Source of the DNA: Betaproteobacteria bacterium
GTDB taxonomy: Bacteria; Pseudomonadota; Gammaproteobacteria; Burkholderiales; SG8-39
Length of the DNA: 64,000 nt
NCBI GenBank assembly: GCA_022340285.1
Contig: JAJDOG010000069.1
Coordinates: 20,007 to 84,006, forward strand
Direction of reading: 5' to 3'
A model generated the notes under the pieces. It worked only from the letters and a program-made list of their open reading frames with translations. It had not been told where the DNA came from and searched no databases. Below are positions 1 to 8,081 of this stretch, one piece after another. The first letter of the stretch is position 1. The number at the start of each line of letters is the position of its first letter. The translations under genes were made by a program, and so were the position numbers.

Positions 1-273
1 GAGGTCGATGCATTGCGAAATGCAATAGCCTTCATTGCGTAGCCGAATCGACAATCGAAATGATTGCGAATGTTCGCTTCTGCCGCCCCGTCCGCCTGCC
101 GATAATCGATGGATTCCCGGTGCAGCCGGGATGGCCCTTTCAGAGGGGAGTAGCTCGACTCCGTTGCGTCGTCACCACGAGGCTTGCCGGCCTCCGGCGC
201 GCGGGCGCCGCCCCGGCGGCGCGAGCGAGACCTTTGCCGGCTACGGCAGTTCGGTTTCGCACGGAGGTTACGC
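1..273. other. Upstream region, no supported gene
   Basis: I see no convincing protein gene here; the open frames that cross it lack family motifs and run into the TerC gene in other frames. A small inverted repeat (TGCATT, GCGA loop, AATGCA) lies at 9-24 and could be a protein-binding site or chance. The segment presumably carries the promoter and leader of the TerC gene. Confidence 0.5.
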
Positions 274-948
274 ATGGAGCTCCTCTCGCCCCAGTTCTTC
301 TCCGCGCTCGCCGCGATCATCATCATCGATCTGGTGCTCGCCGGAGACAACGCGATCGTGATCGCCCTCGCGGCGCGGCGGTTGCCGCGGCAGCTGCAGC
401 GGCGCGCGGTCTTCTGGGGTGCGCTGGGCGCGGTGATCGTGCGCACGGCGATGACCGTGGCGGTCGTCTGGCTGCTCAAAGTCCCCGGCCTGCTGCTCGC
501 GGGAGGACTGCTGCTCGTCTGGATCGCCTACAAGCTCCTGCTGCCTGAGACCGAGCGCGGGCGCCAGCTCGAGGCAAGCGCCGGCTTCTGGGGGGCGATC
601 AAGACCATCGTCGTGGCCGACGCGGTCATGGGGCTGGACAACGTTCTCGCGGTCGCCGGCGCGGCCCACGGCTCGCAGCTGCTGGTCGTGCTGGGCTTGC
701 TGATCAGCATCCCGATCGTGGTCTGGGGCTCGACACTCATCCTCGGATGGATCGAGCGGTTTCCGGCCATTGTCTACGTGGGCGCGGGGGTGCTCGCCTT
801 GACCGCGGCGAAGATGATCACCGCCGAGCCCCTGGTCAAGGACCAGCTCGCGCCTCTCAGCTGGGCGATTCACGGCGCGATCATCGGCGGGGTCCTGGTG
901 ATGGGCTATCTGCAGAACCGGCGGGCAACCGCCACGCAGGACGCGTGA
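274..948 (+). CDS. TerC family (YjbE-like) integral membrane protein
   Basis: A 224-residue polytopic membrane protein of the TerC family, a group linked to metal ion (notably manganese) export and tellurite resistance. The signature acidic residues inside membrane segments are visible: IDLVLAGDNAIVIALA near residues 17-32 and ADAVMGLDNVLAVAGAA in the second half, the internally duplicated DN motif of the family. About seven hydrophobic segments are present. The ATG is preceded by GGAGG at 263-267; longer in-frame starts upstream add a Pro/Arg-rich stretch unlike the family. The universal stress gene follows 11 bp downstream, so the two are probably cotranscribed. Substrate is not determinable from sequence. 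Confidence 0.88.
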   Translation: MELLSPQFFSALAAIIIIDLVLAGDNAIVIALAARRLPRQLQRRAVFWGALGAVIVRTAMTVAVVWLLKVPGLLLAGGLLLVWIAYKLLLPETERGRQLEASAGFWGAIKTIVVADAVMGLDNVLAVAGAAHGSQLLVVLGLLISIPIVVWGSTLILGWIERFPAIVYVGAGVLALTAAKMITAEPLVKDQLAPLSWAIHGAIIGGVLVMGYLQNRRATATQDA

Positions 949-959
949 GGGGAGGCGCC

Positions 960-1466
960 ATGTTCAAGATCCTGGTTCCCGTGGACGGCTCGAAGGCTGC
1001 GCTGCACGGCGTGCGGCACGCGATCGAGCGTGCGGCCGCACGGCCCGACGCCAGTCTCTGCCTGGTCAACGTCCAGCCTCGGCTGAGCCAGCATGTCGGG
1101 CGCTACGTTTCGGCGCGCGCACGGCGCGAGGGAATGGCTGCACGCGGAGCGCGAGCCCTGGAGGAGGCGATCCAGCTCGCGGCCGCCAGTGGCATTGCGA
1201 CGCGTACTGCAGTCCTGCGCGGAAGGGTGGCGGATGTCCTGCAGCGTTATGCGCTCGACGAATCCGTGAGCGAGATCGTCGTCGGCGCTGCCGCCAAGGG
1301 CCCGCTGCTCCGGTTCCTCACCGGTTCGGTGACCAGCTCCATCCTGGCGACTGCGTCCGTGCCCGTGGCCGTGGTCGCCGCGCCACCGTTATCACCCTTG
1401 CAGCGTTACGGCATTCCGGCCGGCGTGGGACTCGGGTTGGTCGCGCTGATTCTCGCCAGCGAGTAG
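960..1466 (+). CDS. Universal stress protein (UspA family) with C-terminal hydrophobic tail
   Basis: A 168-residue UspA-fold protein: N-terminal ILVPVDGS strand, and near the C-terminus the nucleotide-binding region IVVGAAAKG...LTGSVTSSIL. The usual G-x2-G-x9-G-S/T motif is altered: the second glycine is Ala112, while Gly109, Gly122 and Ser123 are kept. After the fold there is a hydrophobic tail (about residues 151-166) that could be a membrane anchor or a packing helix, which most UspA proteins lack. GGGGAGG at 949-955 supports the ATG. It follows the TerC gene closely, suggesting a shared stress-related operon. ATP binding is plausible but uncertain because of the altered motif. Confidence 0.85.
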   Translation: MFKILVPVDGSKAALHGVRHAIERAAARPDASLCLVNVQPRLSQHVGRYVSARARREGMAARGARALEEAIQLAAASGIATRTAVLRGRVADVLQRYALDESVSEIVVGAAAKGPLLRFLTGSVTSSILATASVPVAVVAAPPLSPLQRYGIPAGVGLGLVALILASE

Positions 1467-1530
1467 GTCGGCATTGCCATCGCGGCCGCCCTAGCTTACC
1501 GGGGCCCGGTCCTCGAAGCGTGCGTACACG

Positions 1531-1536
1531 TACAAT
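1531..1536 (+). promoter_or_regulatory. Putative -10 box (TACAAT)
   Basis: TACAAT matches the sigma-70 -10 consensus well. Transcription would start near 1543, leaving a leader of about 24 nt that contains GGAGG (1557-1561) before the ATG at 1567. This argues against the upstream GTG at 1537, which would lie before the start of the RNA. No good -35 hexamer is seen. Confidence 0.4.
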
Positions 1537-1566
1537 GTGCCGCGCATTGCTCGACCGGAGGCTCGC

Positions 1567-3369
1567 ATGGCGGCGGAGCCGCACGTTTCGCACACGTCGC
1601 GAGATGCGCCTGGAAACTTCCAGGTCGCCGGGTGGCGTGTTGAGCCGGCGACCTGTCGGATCAGCCGGGGTGACGAGTCGATCAAGCTCGAGCCCAAGGT
1701 CATGGACCTGCTTGTCTACCTTGCATCCCGGCGGGGCAAGCTGCTGTCTCGCGAGGAGCTGGAAGCGACCGTCTGGCCCGGCGTCGTCGTCGGATACGAT
1801 GCACTCACCAACGCAATAATCAAGCTGCGCAAGGCGCTCGACGACGACAGCAAGCATCCTCGCATCATCGAGACCATTTCGAAGAAGGGTTACAGGCTGA
1901 TTGCCGCGGTCGCCGACGTACCGCCGCAGACGCAGACATTGCCGGGCTCCCCCGGACTCTCGATAGCCAGCGACGTCGCGGATTCCTCGGACGCAAGCTC
2001 CACGCCCGAGCAACCCCCCCGCCCGTCACGTGGGCCGATCGTCGTGGGGATGCTTGTGGTCCTCACCATCGCAGGATTCATCGTGGCGATGGCCCTGCGC
2101 TCGGTCAAACCGGGCGCGCCGACCGACACGGTCACGCTGTTGGTGCCGGACAAGCCATCGATCGCGGTTCTACCGTTCACCAACATCGGCGCCAATCCCG
2201 CGAAAGAGTACTTCAGCGACGGTATCACGGAAGACATCATCACCGATCTTTCCAGGATTTCCGGCCTGTTCGTGATCGCGCGCAACTCGACGTTCCGCTA
2301 CAAGGACACGGCCGTCGACCCGCGGCGCGTGGCCGCGGAGCTCGGCGTCCGCTACGTCCTTTCAGGGAGCGTACGCAGGGAGCGCTCCGACATTCGCATC
2401 AACGTCCGGCTAGTCGATGCCGTGACTGCTCAGCAGATCTGGGCGGAGCGTTACGACGGAAAGCTCGCGGACGTATTCAGACTTCAGGCAGAAGTCGCGG
2501 GGAAGGTAAGGACCGCCCTGGCGGTCAAGCTCACCGCAACCGAGCAGAGCCTCATCGCCAGCAAGGTGACGGAAAACCCCGCCGCGTACGACGCGTACTT
2601 GAAGGGCTGGCGTCACTATCTCCGACGCCGGCCCGACGATTTCCGTCAGGCGATCGCCGAATTCGAGAAGGCGATCGATCTCGATCCGAATTACGCACGG
2701 GCGCACGCGGGCCTCGCGGCGACCTACTGGCAAACCACCAGGCGGTTGTGGCACGAACATGTCGGAATGCCTCGCTGGCACGAGACCTGGGCAGCGGCGG
2801 AGCAGCACCTTGCGAAGGCGATGCGCGATCCGACGTCACTTGCTTACCAGGTTGCAGCGGACATCCATGCGCAAGCGCGAAGGTACGACGAGGCCATCGT
2901 CGATGCCGAGCACGCAGTCGAAATCGACCCGAACGACGCAGATGGCTACGTCGAGCTTGCAGGGGTATTGACGCTTTCCGGTCGGGCAAGCGAGGCACCG
3001 GTCCTGATCGAGCGAGCCATGCGGCTCAACCCGCACTACCCCGCTTTCTATCGCTACTACGTCGGCCTCGCCCGTTTCGGCCTCGGTCAGTTCGGAGAGG
3101 CGGCGGAGCCGCTAAGAGAGGCCATCGCACTGAACCCCGACGATCCGTGGCCGTATAGGCTGCTTCTGGCGGTCGACGGGCATCTCGGCAATACCGACGA
3201 AGCGAATCAGATCCTCCGCAAGCTTCGTGAACCTTCGGTCACGCGCGGATACCAGGGTTACATGGATCCGCTCACGATCCGGGGAACGGCGTTCTGGCTG
3301 CCGTTCAAGCAACCCGCCGATGTCGCCCGGCTGGCAGAGGGCCTGCGTCTCGCCAACGTGCCCGACTGA
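1567..3369 (+). CDS. CadC-type membrane-anchored winged-helix regulator with TPR region
   Basis: 600 residues. Residues about 18-112 form an OmpR/CadC-type winged-helix DNA-binding domain (LEPKVMDLLVYLASRRGKLLSR..., ending in SKKGYRL). A single membrane helix follows at about 157-178. The C-terminal part starts with a TolB-N/FlgO-like segment (KPSIAVLPFTNIG...EYFSDGITEDI, then RYVLSGSVRR), and continues with several TPR-like helical repeats to the end. This architecture is common in proteobacterial one-component regulators that sense envelope signals; no enzymatic domain is visible. It is flanked by the stress genes and by a convergent cupin, so its targets are not obvious. ATG at 1567 has GGAGG five bases upstream. 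Confidence 0.82.
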   Translation: MAAEPHVSHTSRDAPGNFQVAGWRVEPATCRISRGDESIKLEPKVMDLLVYLASRRGKLLSREELEATVWPGVVVGYDALTNAIIKLRKALDDDSKHPRIIETISKKGYRLIAAVADVPPQTQTLPGSPGLSIASDVADSSDASSTPEQPPRPSRGPIVVGMLVVLTIAGFIVAMALRSVKPGAPTDTVTLLVPDKPSIAVLPFTNIGANPAKEYFSDGITEDIITDLSRISGLFVIARNSTFRYKDTAVDPRRVAAELGVRYVLSGSVRRERSDIRINVRLVDAVTAQQIWAERYDGKLADVFRLQAEVAGKVRTALAVKLTATEQSLIASKVTENPAAYDAYLKGWRHYLRRRPDDFRQAIAEFEKAIDLDPNYARAHAGLAATYWQTTRRLWHEHVGMPRWHETWAAAEQHLAKAMRDPTSLAYQVAADIHAQARRYDEAIVDAEHAVEIDPNDADGYVELAGVLTLSGRASEAPVLIERAMRLNPHYPAFYRYYVGLARFGLGQFGEAAEPLREAIALNPDDPWPYRLLLAVDGHLGNTDEANQILRKLREPSVTRGYQGYMDPLTIRGTAFWLPFKQPADVARLAEGLRLANVPD

Positions 3370-3381
3370 CTGAGCGGCGCA

Positions 3382-3408
3382 GCCGGTGCGGTCCCGGACC
3401 GCACCGGC
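3382..3408. terminator. Strong GC hairpin between convergent genes
   Basis: A perfect 13-bp inverted repeat (GCCGGTGCGGTCC, then GGACCGCACCGGC) around a single base, realistically a 12-bp stem with a 3-nt loop. It lies 12 bp after the regulator stop and 52 bp from the end of the convergent cupin gene. There is no T-run on either strand, so it would act as a bidirectional barrier or a 3'-end stabiliser rather than a classical intrinsic terminator. Confidence 0.6.
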
Positions 3409-3460
3409 GCTTGGCATGACGTTCATGGGTCGCCGTGTATTGCGCCCGCATCGCCCACTT

Positions 3461-3922
3461 CTACTGGGTCGCGACAGGCGCCGGTTCGACGAAGCGATGA
3501 TATTCGAGCGGCCCGGTTGCCGTGATCTGCACCATCACCGGCTCGCCCTTCGTGGCGACGTAATGCGGCGCGCCCGCGGGCTCAGTGTAGAAGCTTCCGG
3601 CAGAGAGCGCCTTGAGCTTCGCATCGTCGAAATGCGTTCCCCACCCCACGTACCAAGTGCCCGAGAGGACCGTGTAAGTCCGCTCGTCGCGATGCGTATG
3701 GGCGCGAATGACGAAGTTGGGCGGAAACTTCACCCGGTAGACAAGAGGCCCGGGCGCCTTGCGGTTGCCCACGATGAAGGCCACCTCGAGTCCGGGGGTC
3801 CGTCCGGGTACCCATTTCAATTCCTCGGGCGAGACGGTGCGACCAGCTTCCTGGGCAAGGACCACGGTCGCAACGAGGCACATTGCAACGGCCGCGGCAA
3901 GTCGTGCGTGAATAGCTCGCAT
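3461..3922 (-). CDS. Secreted cupin-domain protein
   Basis: 153 residues. An N-terminal signal peptide (MRAIHARLAAAVAMCLVATVVLAQ) precedes a single cupin domain. Metal-ligand type residues are visible in HTHRDERTYTVLSG (first cupin motif, two His and Glu) and in GAPHYV (second motif His). The natural substrate is unknown; small periplasmic cupins of this sort are often annotated only as cupin proteins. AAAGGAGG lies just upstream of the chosen ATG; the longer reading frame would delete the signal peptide position. It sits 43 bp downstream of the MBL-fold gene on the same strand, so the two are probably one transcript of two exported proteins. Confidence 0.8.
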   Translation of the reverse strand: MRAIHARLAAAVAMCLVATVVLAQEAGRTVSPEELKWVPGRTPGLEVAFIVGNRKAPGPLVYRVKFPPNFVIRAHTHRDERTYTVLSGTWYVGWGTHFDDAKLKALSAGSFYTEPAGAPHYVATKGEPVMVQITATGPLEYHRFVEPAPVATQ

Positions 3923-3965
3923 GGATACCTCCTTTAGCGTGAGCGCGCTGGCGCGCGCGGGTGAA

Positions 3966-4811
3966 TCAGTACCGGACTGCCTGTCCCGGCTTGACATCGA
4001 GCATCTTGATTGGCGAATCCCCGAGCGCCGCCTTGAGCTCGGCTGGCGTCCGATTGATGATCGGGTACGTGCCGTAGTGAACCGGGATCACTTCCTTCGG
4101 CTTGATCAGCTCCCGAAGGGCATAGGCCGCGGCTTGCGGATCCATGGTGTAGTGACCGCCAATCGGCACCATCGCGAGATCGGGGTGGTAGAACCTTTGG
4201 ATCAGCGCCATGTCGCCGAACACGTCGGTGTCGCCCGAGAAGTAGATGCGGAATCCGTTCTCGAGCTCGATTACGTACCCTACGGCGACGCCGCCTTCCA
4301 GAAACCTCGGCGCGCCGCCCTTGATGCGATCCGGACTGAAATAGCTCAAGTCGACCGTCGAGCTGTGCTCGGCGGGAACCATGTGGATCTTGATGTCGCG
4401 CCCGATTGGCGTGATCGTGCCGCCCTTGTTCATGGCGATGCTCTTCTTCGCATCCAGCAGGCCCATGTGGACCAGCTGGAGGGCGAACTCGAAGTTCGCG
4501 ACGACCACTGCGCCCGAGATCTTCGCCAGCGCCACGAGGTCGTGGATGTGATCGCCGTGGCCGTGCGTGACCAGAATCAGGTCGACCTTCCCGAGCGCCT
4601 TGAGATCCTTGTACTTGGGTGGAGCGGTGGGCGTCCTCGTCAGCGCGGGGTCGATCATGATCACCTTCCCGGTCGGGGTCGTAATGCGGGTGGTCGAGTG
4701 CCCGAGCCAGAGGATCTCGATTCCTTCTGCCGCAGCGGCTCGAGACAACATGAGCACCGCGAGCATGGCGAGAAAGGTTGCGCAGTAAAGCAGGGAAGCT
4801 CGGATCCTCAT
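3966..4811 (-). CDS. Exported metallo-beta-lactamase-fold hydrolase (UPF0173-like)
   Basis: 281 residues with an N-terminal signal peptide (residues 1 to about 28). The metal-binding motif THGHGDH is at residues 82-88, with further ligands in PAEHSS, FSGDTDVFGD and IPVHYGTYP, the pattern of the UPF0173/UlaG-like branch of the metallo-beta-lactamase superfamily. The family hydrolyses diverse esters, lactones or phosphodiesters; the substrate here is unknown. AAGGAGGAG precedes the ATG. Export plus a downstream exported cupin suggest a periplasmic role. The 216 bp upstream (4812-5027) contain no gene and should hold its promoter. Confidence 0.85.
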   Translation of the reverse strand: MRIRASLLYCATFLAMLAVLMLSRAAAAEGIEILWLGHSTTRITTPTGKVIMIDPALTRTPTAPPKYKDLKALGKVDLILVTHGHGDHIHDLVALAKISGAVVVANFEFALQLVHMGLLDAKKSIAMNKGGTITPIGRDIKIHMVPAEHSSTVDLSYFSPDRIKGGAPRFLEGGVAVGYVIELENGFRIYFSGDTDVFGDMALIQRFYHPDLAMVPIGGHYTMDPQAAAYALRELIKPKEVIPVHYGTYPIINRTPAELKAALGDSPIKMLDVKPGQAVRY

Positions 4812-5027
4812 GGCTTTCTCCTCCTTATCTTCCGCCTGGGGCGCGGGCTCGCGCCGATCGTCATCGACCAGGCGGCTACACAAATACATGAATTTCTTGG
4901 AAAAGTTACGCCGGAACGACGACGTTTTGACGCTCTTCTTGCGCCCAGCACCGCGGCGCGGCTTGGCGGTGCGCAGATGTTCGAATACCCGCTATCGGAA
5001 ACGTAGCGGTCGCCGTCTACCAGACAT

Positions 5028-6059
5028 TCAGCTTTCGCCGAGCATCGCCTTCAGCACATTCACGTTCGCCCGCCCGGGTTTGAGTTCGCGGCGCTTGATC
5101 CGCGCCGTCAATTCCAGGATCGCCGCGTTGACCGGCGCAGTCTTGCCGAGGCGTTCTTGTTGCTCGACCACCCAGCCGTTGACGTCGCCCACCTCGCTCC
5201 TGCGGTTCTTCATCATGTCCTGCAGGATCGTGGTGATGGTATCGGGCAGGATGTACGTGCTGGTCAGCTTATCGAGCAGCAGTTCAACCAGATTGTCGGA
5301 ATTCCGCGCCTCGTCTTCGCTCAGCCCGAAGATCGGCTCGATCCGGTAGCCCAGATCCTGACCTGCCGCCAGCGCTTCCGAGCCCGAACGGAGCATCATC
5401 TCGCGCATGTCCGGCGTATCGGCCGCCACCGCGATCGGCACCCCGAATATCGCCGTAGTCGCGAGAGTGGTGCAGTTGCTGATCAGCTTCATCCATTTGG
5501 CCGAGCGGATGTCCGAGGAAATCACCACGGTCCCCGAATGCGCCAGCAGTTCCTGGATCTCGGCCTCGCGGCCGACGGTCGCCTCATGGACGCCGCCGAC
5601 GGCGAACCAAGACCGGTCGTGCGGCGATTGCCGCTGCACGATGCCGGGATCGAACATCTGGGACGATATCTCGATGACGCAGCCTATCGTGCGCTCCGGG
5701 CCGACCACATCGGCGATGGCGTCAACGGTCATGCCGTTCTGGACGCCGGCCAGCAATCCGTCGGGTTGCAGGTATGGCTCGATGAGCTGGCACGCCCAGC
5801 GCGTGTCATAGGCTTTCATCAGCAGGAGCACGACGTCGAACTTCTCGTCGAAAGTGCAAACATCGCACAGATGGTAAGCACGGACGGCAGTTTGGACCGT
5901 CTCCTTGGGCATTTCGATGCGTACGCCATTCTTGCGCATCGCCTGGACATGCTCAGGCCACTGATCGATGAGCACGACATCGAGGCCGGCATTGGTCAGA
6001 TCGGCAGCGATGGACGCGCCGTTGGCGCCCGTCCCGAGCACGGCAATCTTCTTGCTCAT
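5028..6059 (-). CDS. Ketopantoate reductase family (ApbA/PanE-like) oxidoreductase
   Basis: 343 residues. N-terminal Rossmann motif [15 protein letters not shown] (GxGxxG at residues 9-14) and a C-terminal helical domain with [21 protein letters not shown], the region that carries the catalytic lysine in PanE. Family members reduce 2-dehydropantoate with NADPH, but many paralogues act on other 2-oxoacids, and this one has an unusually long insertion ([21 protein letters not shown] is family-like). The genuine start is the ATG at 6059 (MSKKIAVLG); the frame stays open far upstream, but that extension is an antisense shadow of the glucokinase gene. The gap to the upstream glucokinase is 26 bp, so they are likely cotranscribed. 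Confidence 0.82.
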   Translation of the reverse strand: MSKKIAVLGTGANGASIAADLTNAGLDVVLIDQWPEHVQAMRKNGVRIEMPKETVQTAVRAYHLCDVCTFDEKFDVVLLLMKAYDTRWACQLIEPYLQPDGLLAGVQNGMTVDAIADVVGPERTIGCVIEISSQMFDPGIVQRQSPHDRSWFAVGGVHEATVGREAEIQELLAHSGTVVISSDIRSAKWMKLISNCTTLATTAIFGVPIAVAADTPDMREMMLRSGSEALAAGQDLGYRIEPIFGLSEDEARNSDNLVELLLDKLTSTYILPDTITTILQDMMKNRRSEVGDVNGWVVEQQERLGKTAPVNAAILELTARIKRRELKPGRANVNVLKAMLGES

Positions 6060-6085
6060 CGTCTTTCCCCTTCGGCCGGATCGAA

Positions 6086-6853
6086 TCAGCCGAGCGAGCG
6101 CTTGCCGCGCATGCGCTCGCGTTCGTGCTCGAACGACAGCGCTGCGCCGATGATGCCGGCATCGTTGCGCAGCTTCGCGGGCACGACGCGCGCCGGGACG
6201 GTCAGGCGCGGCAGGAACTTCTCCTGCTTCTTGCTGACCCCGCCGCCGATGATGAAGAGATCCGGCCAGAAATAGCGGTGCAGGGCGAGCAGGTAGGTGT
6301 CGACGCGCTTCGCCCACTTCTTCCAGCTCAGGCTCTTCGCGACGCGCACGCTCTCGGCGGCCCACTTTTCGGCCTCCTTGCCGCGCACCTCCATGTGGCC
6401 GAGCTCGGTGTTGGGCACGAGGTGCCCGTTGATGAAGAGCGCGGTGCCGATGCCCGTGCCCAGCGTCACCATGATCACCAGGCCTGATTTTCCGCGGCCG
6501 GCGCCGAAATGCATCTCGGCATAGCCCGCCGCGTCCGCGTCGTTGATCACGCTCACCGCGCAGCGCGACGCCGCGCGGAAACGCTCGACCGCGCTCACAT
6601 CCAGCCAGCGCTTCGAGATATTGGCCGCGGTGCGCAGCCGGCCCTGCTGGACCACGGCCGGCATCGCACAGCCCAGCGGCCCTTTCCAACCGAAGTGTCG
6701 AACGACCTCGCCGACCGTATCCGCCACTGCCGTCGGCGTGGCAGGTTGCGGCGTCGCGATGCGGTGTCGCTCCGCAAGCAGCTTGCCGTTGCGTGTATCG
6801 ACCGGAGCGCCCTTGATGCCGGTCCCGCCGATGTCGATCCCGAGGATTTCGAT
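6086..6853 (-). CDS. ppgK: Polyphosphate glucokinase (ROK family), probable ATC start
   Basis: 255 residues. Transfers phosphate from polyphosphate (or ATP) to glucose in the cytoplasm. The phosphate loop [12 protein letters not shown] lies at the very N-terminus (residues 6-17), followed by the ppgK-type [27 protein letters not shown] and IIGGGVSKK segments. Length matches the family. The start is odd: reading upstream, the frame meets a TAG at 6865-6863 and contains no ATG, GTG or TTG before the phosphate loop. The only codon placed correctly after AGGAGG is ATC at 6853-6851, spacing about 5. The first standard start (GTG, 6727) would delete 42 residues including the loop. Either a rare AUC start or a G-to-C change in an ATG. 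Confidence 0.85.
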   Translation of the reverse strand: MEILGIDIGGTGIKGAPVDTRNGKLLAERHRIATPQPATPTAVADTVGEVVRHFGWKGPLGCAMPAVVQQGRLRTAANISKRWLDVSAVERFRAASRCAVSVINDADAAGYAEMHFGAGRGKSGLVIMVTLGTGIGTALFINGHLVPNTELGHMEVRGKEAEKWAAESVRVAKSLSWKKWAKRVDTYLLALHRYFWPDLFIIGGGVSKKQEKFLPRLTVPARVVPAKLRNDAGIIGAALSFEHERERMRGKRSLG

Positions 6854-6934
6854 GGCCCCCTCCTACGCCGTGGTGCCCGTGCCGACGCGCGGAAGTCGCA
6901 GTGTAACGCGACCGCGCGAGCACCGTGGTGGGGA

Positions 6935-8068
6935 TCAGTGCTTTGCGGGAGGCTTCTCGAGCAGGTCCGCGCGCTTCTTGGTCAGGTCGACGAGCGTCGT
7001 GTCGGGAATGAGCAGCGCATACTTCGCGAGCGTCCGCTCATCGGGCATGCGCGCCCGGATCTTGGCGATGCGATCGCCGAATGCCTTGTCCCTCGCGGCG
7101 GCATCCTCCGGCTTCTCTCCCTCGACCGGCTTGCGCGCGGCAGGCAGTTCGCCCTCGATCGTGCCCACGGCGTAGCGATTCCGGTCCTCGGCCTCGCCGA
7201 CCTTCAGCGTGTAGGTCAGTCCGTCGGCCGTCACGACGGTTATCACCGTCGGCTTGTCGAGCGCTTTCGCCATGTGCTGTGGATCCTTCTCCACGATGTC
7301 GGCGATATCGAGCCCCCTTGCCGCCGCCACCACGGAGAGAACGGTCGTCTCGGCGAGCTTCTCGCTGGGTTTCGCGCCGACGAGCTTCCACGGGCCATCC
7401 GCGTCCGGCCCCTTCACCAGCCGCCAATGATTGCCGTCCGCATGGCGCACGTCGATGGAGACCGGGTCCTCCGCTGCCAACGCATGGCGGTCGATCCACT
7501 GCACGTTCTCGGCGACCGACTGTTCCAGCGGGTCGGCGACGATGACCGCGGTGCCCGCGGCATCCGGGCGCAGCACGAAGCGGCCGTCGGCCTGGGCCGT
7601 CTTCGGATTGTCGGGTTTGCGCTTGAAATACTTGTTGCCCACGATCATGCGCGCCAGGGGCTTCCCATCGGCAGCCTCAAACTCGACGAGCGTTCCGCCC
7701 CCCTCGGCCGCCGATGGTTCGTTGAGGCGAAGCCGGGTGCGGTCTGCGCCGTTGATCGGCTCGCTTTGGCCGATCTTGAGCGCCAGCGCATCCACGACGA
7801 AATTGCGCACCTTCGCGAAGTCGGCGGGAAAATCGCCGCGTTCTGGAATGACCCAGCGCGCGCCATCGCGGCGCAGGGTGAGCGCTTTGCCTGGCTCGGT
7901 GATCCGGATCGACGCGATGTTCGCGGCCTGCAGATCCTTCAGGAACGGATCGCCGAGCGTGGCGCTGGCCGGCGCCTGGTTCGCGCGCTCCTTCTGATGC
8001 ACCCACACCGCGGCCCCGCCGAGCACGACCAGCACCGCGATCAGGATTCCGAGCAGCCGGGCACTCAC
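6935..8068 (-). CDS. DUF4340 domain protein, last gene of Gld-type ABC operon
   Basis: 377 residues. A GTG start (8068) has GAGGAGG upstream and gives [24 protein letters not shown], one N-terminal membrane anchor, followed by a large beta-rich extracytoplasmic region ([19 protein letters not shown] and similar repeats such as [17 protein letters not shown]), typical of DUF4340. Such proteins regularly follow GldG-like genes in ABC operons, where the function is unknown; a role in cell-surface or envelope assembly is inference. The start overlaps nothing: the GldG-like stop is 13 bp upstream. The longer ATG start at 8107 would overlap the previous gene and is less likely. Confidence 0.8.
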   Translation of the reverse strand: MSARLLGILIAVLVVLGGAAVWVHQKERANQAPASATLGDPFLKDLQAANIASIRITEPGKALTLRRDGARWVIPERGDFPADFAKVRNFVVDALALKIGQSEPINGADRTRLRLNEPSAAEGGGTLVEFEAADGKPLARMIVGNKYFKRKPDNPKTAQADGRFVLRPDAAGTAVIVADPLEQSVAENVQWIDRHALAAEDPVSIDVRHADGNHWRLVKGPDADGPWKLVGAKPSEKLAETTVLSVVAAARGLDIADIVEKDPQHMAKALDKPTVITVVTADGLTYTLKVGEAEDRNRYAVGTIEGELPAARKPVEGEKPEDAAARDKAFGDRIAKIRARMPDERTLAKYALLIPDTTLVDLTKKRADLLEKPPAKH

Positions 8069-8081
8069 GCGCGCGTCCTCC

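Noticed and set aside
9..24. Inverted repeat TGCATT...AATGCA as an operator
   Set aside because: Short, at the window edge, with no regulator or promoter context to support it.
1537..1566. GTG at 1537 as start of the CadC-type regulator
   Set aside because: It lies directly after a TACAAT -10 box, before the likely RNA start; the ATG at 1567 has a proper GGAGG.
5028..6923. Single 631-residue minus-strand protein joining the reductase and the upstream frame
   Set aside because: The upstream part is Arg-rich antisense-type sequence overlapping the glucokinase gene; the genuine reductase starts at 6059 with MSKKIAVLG.
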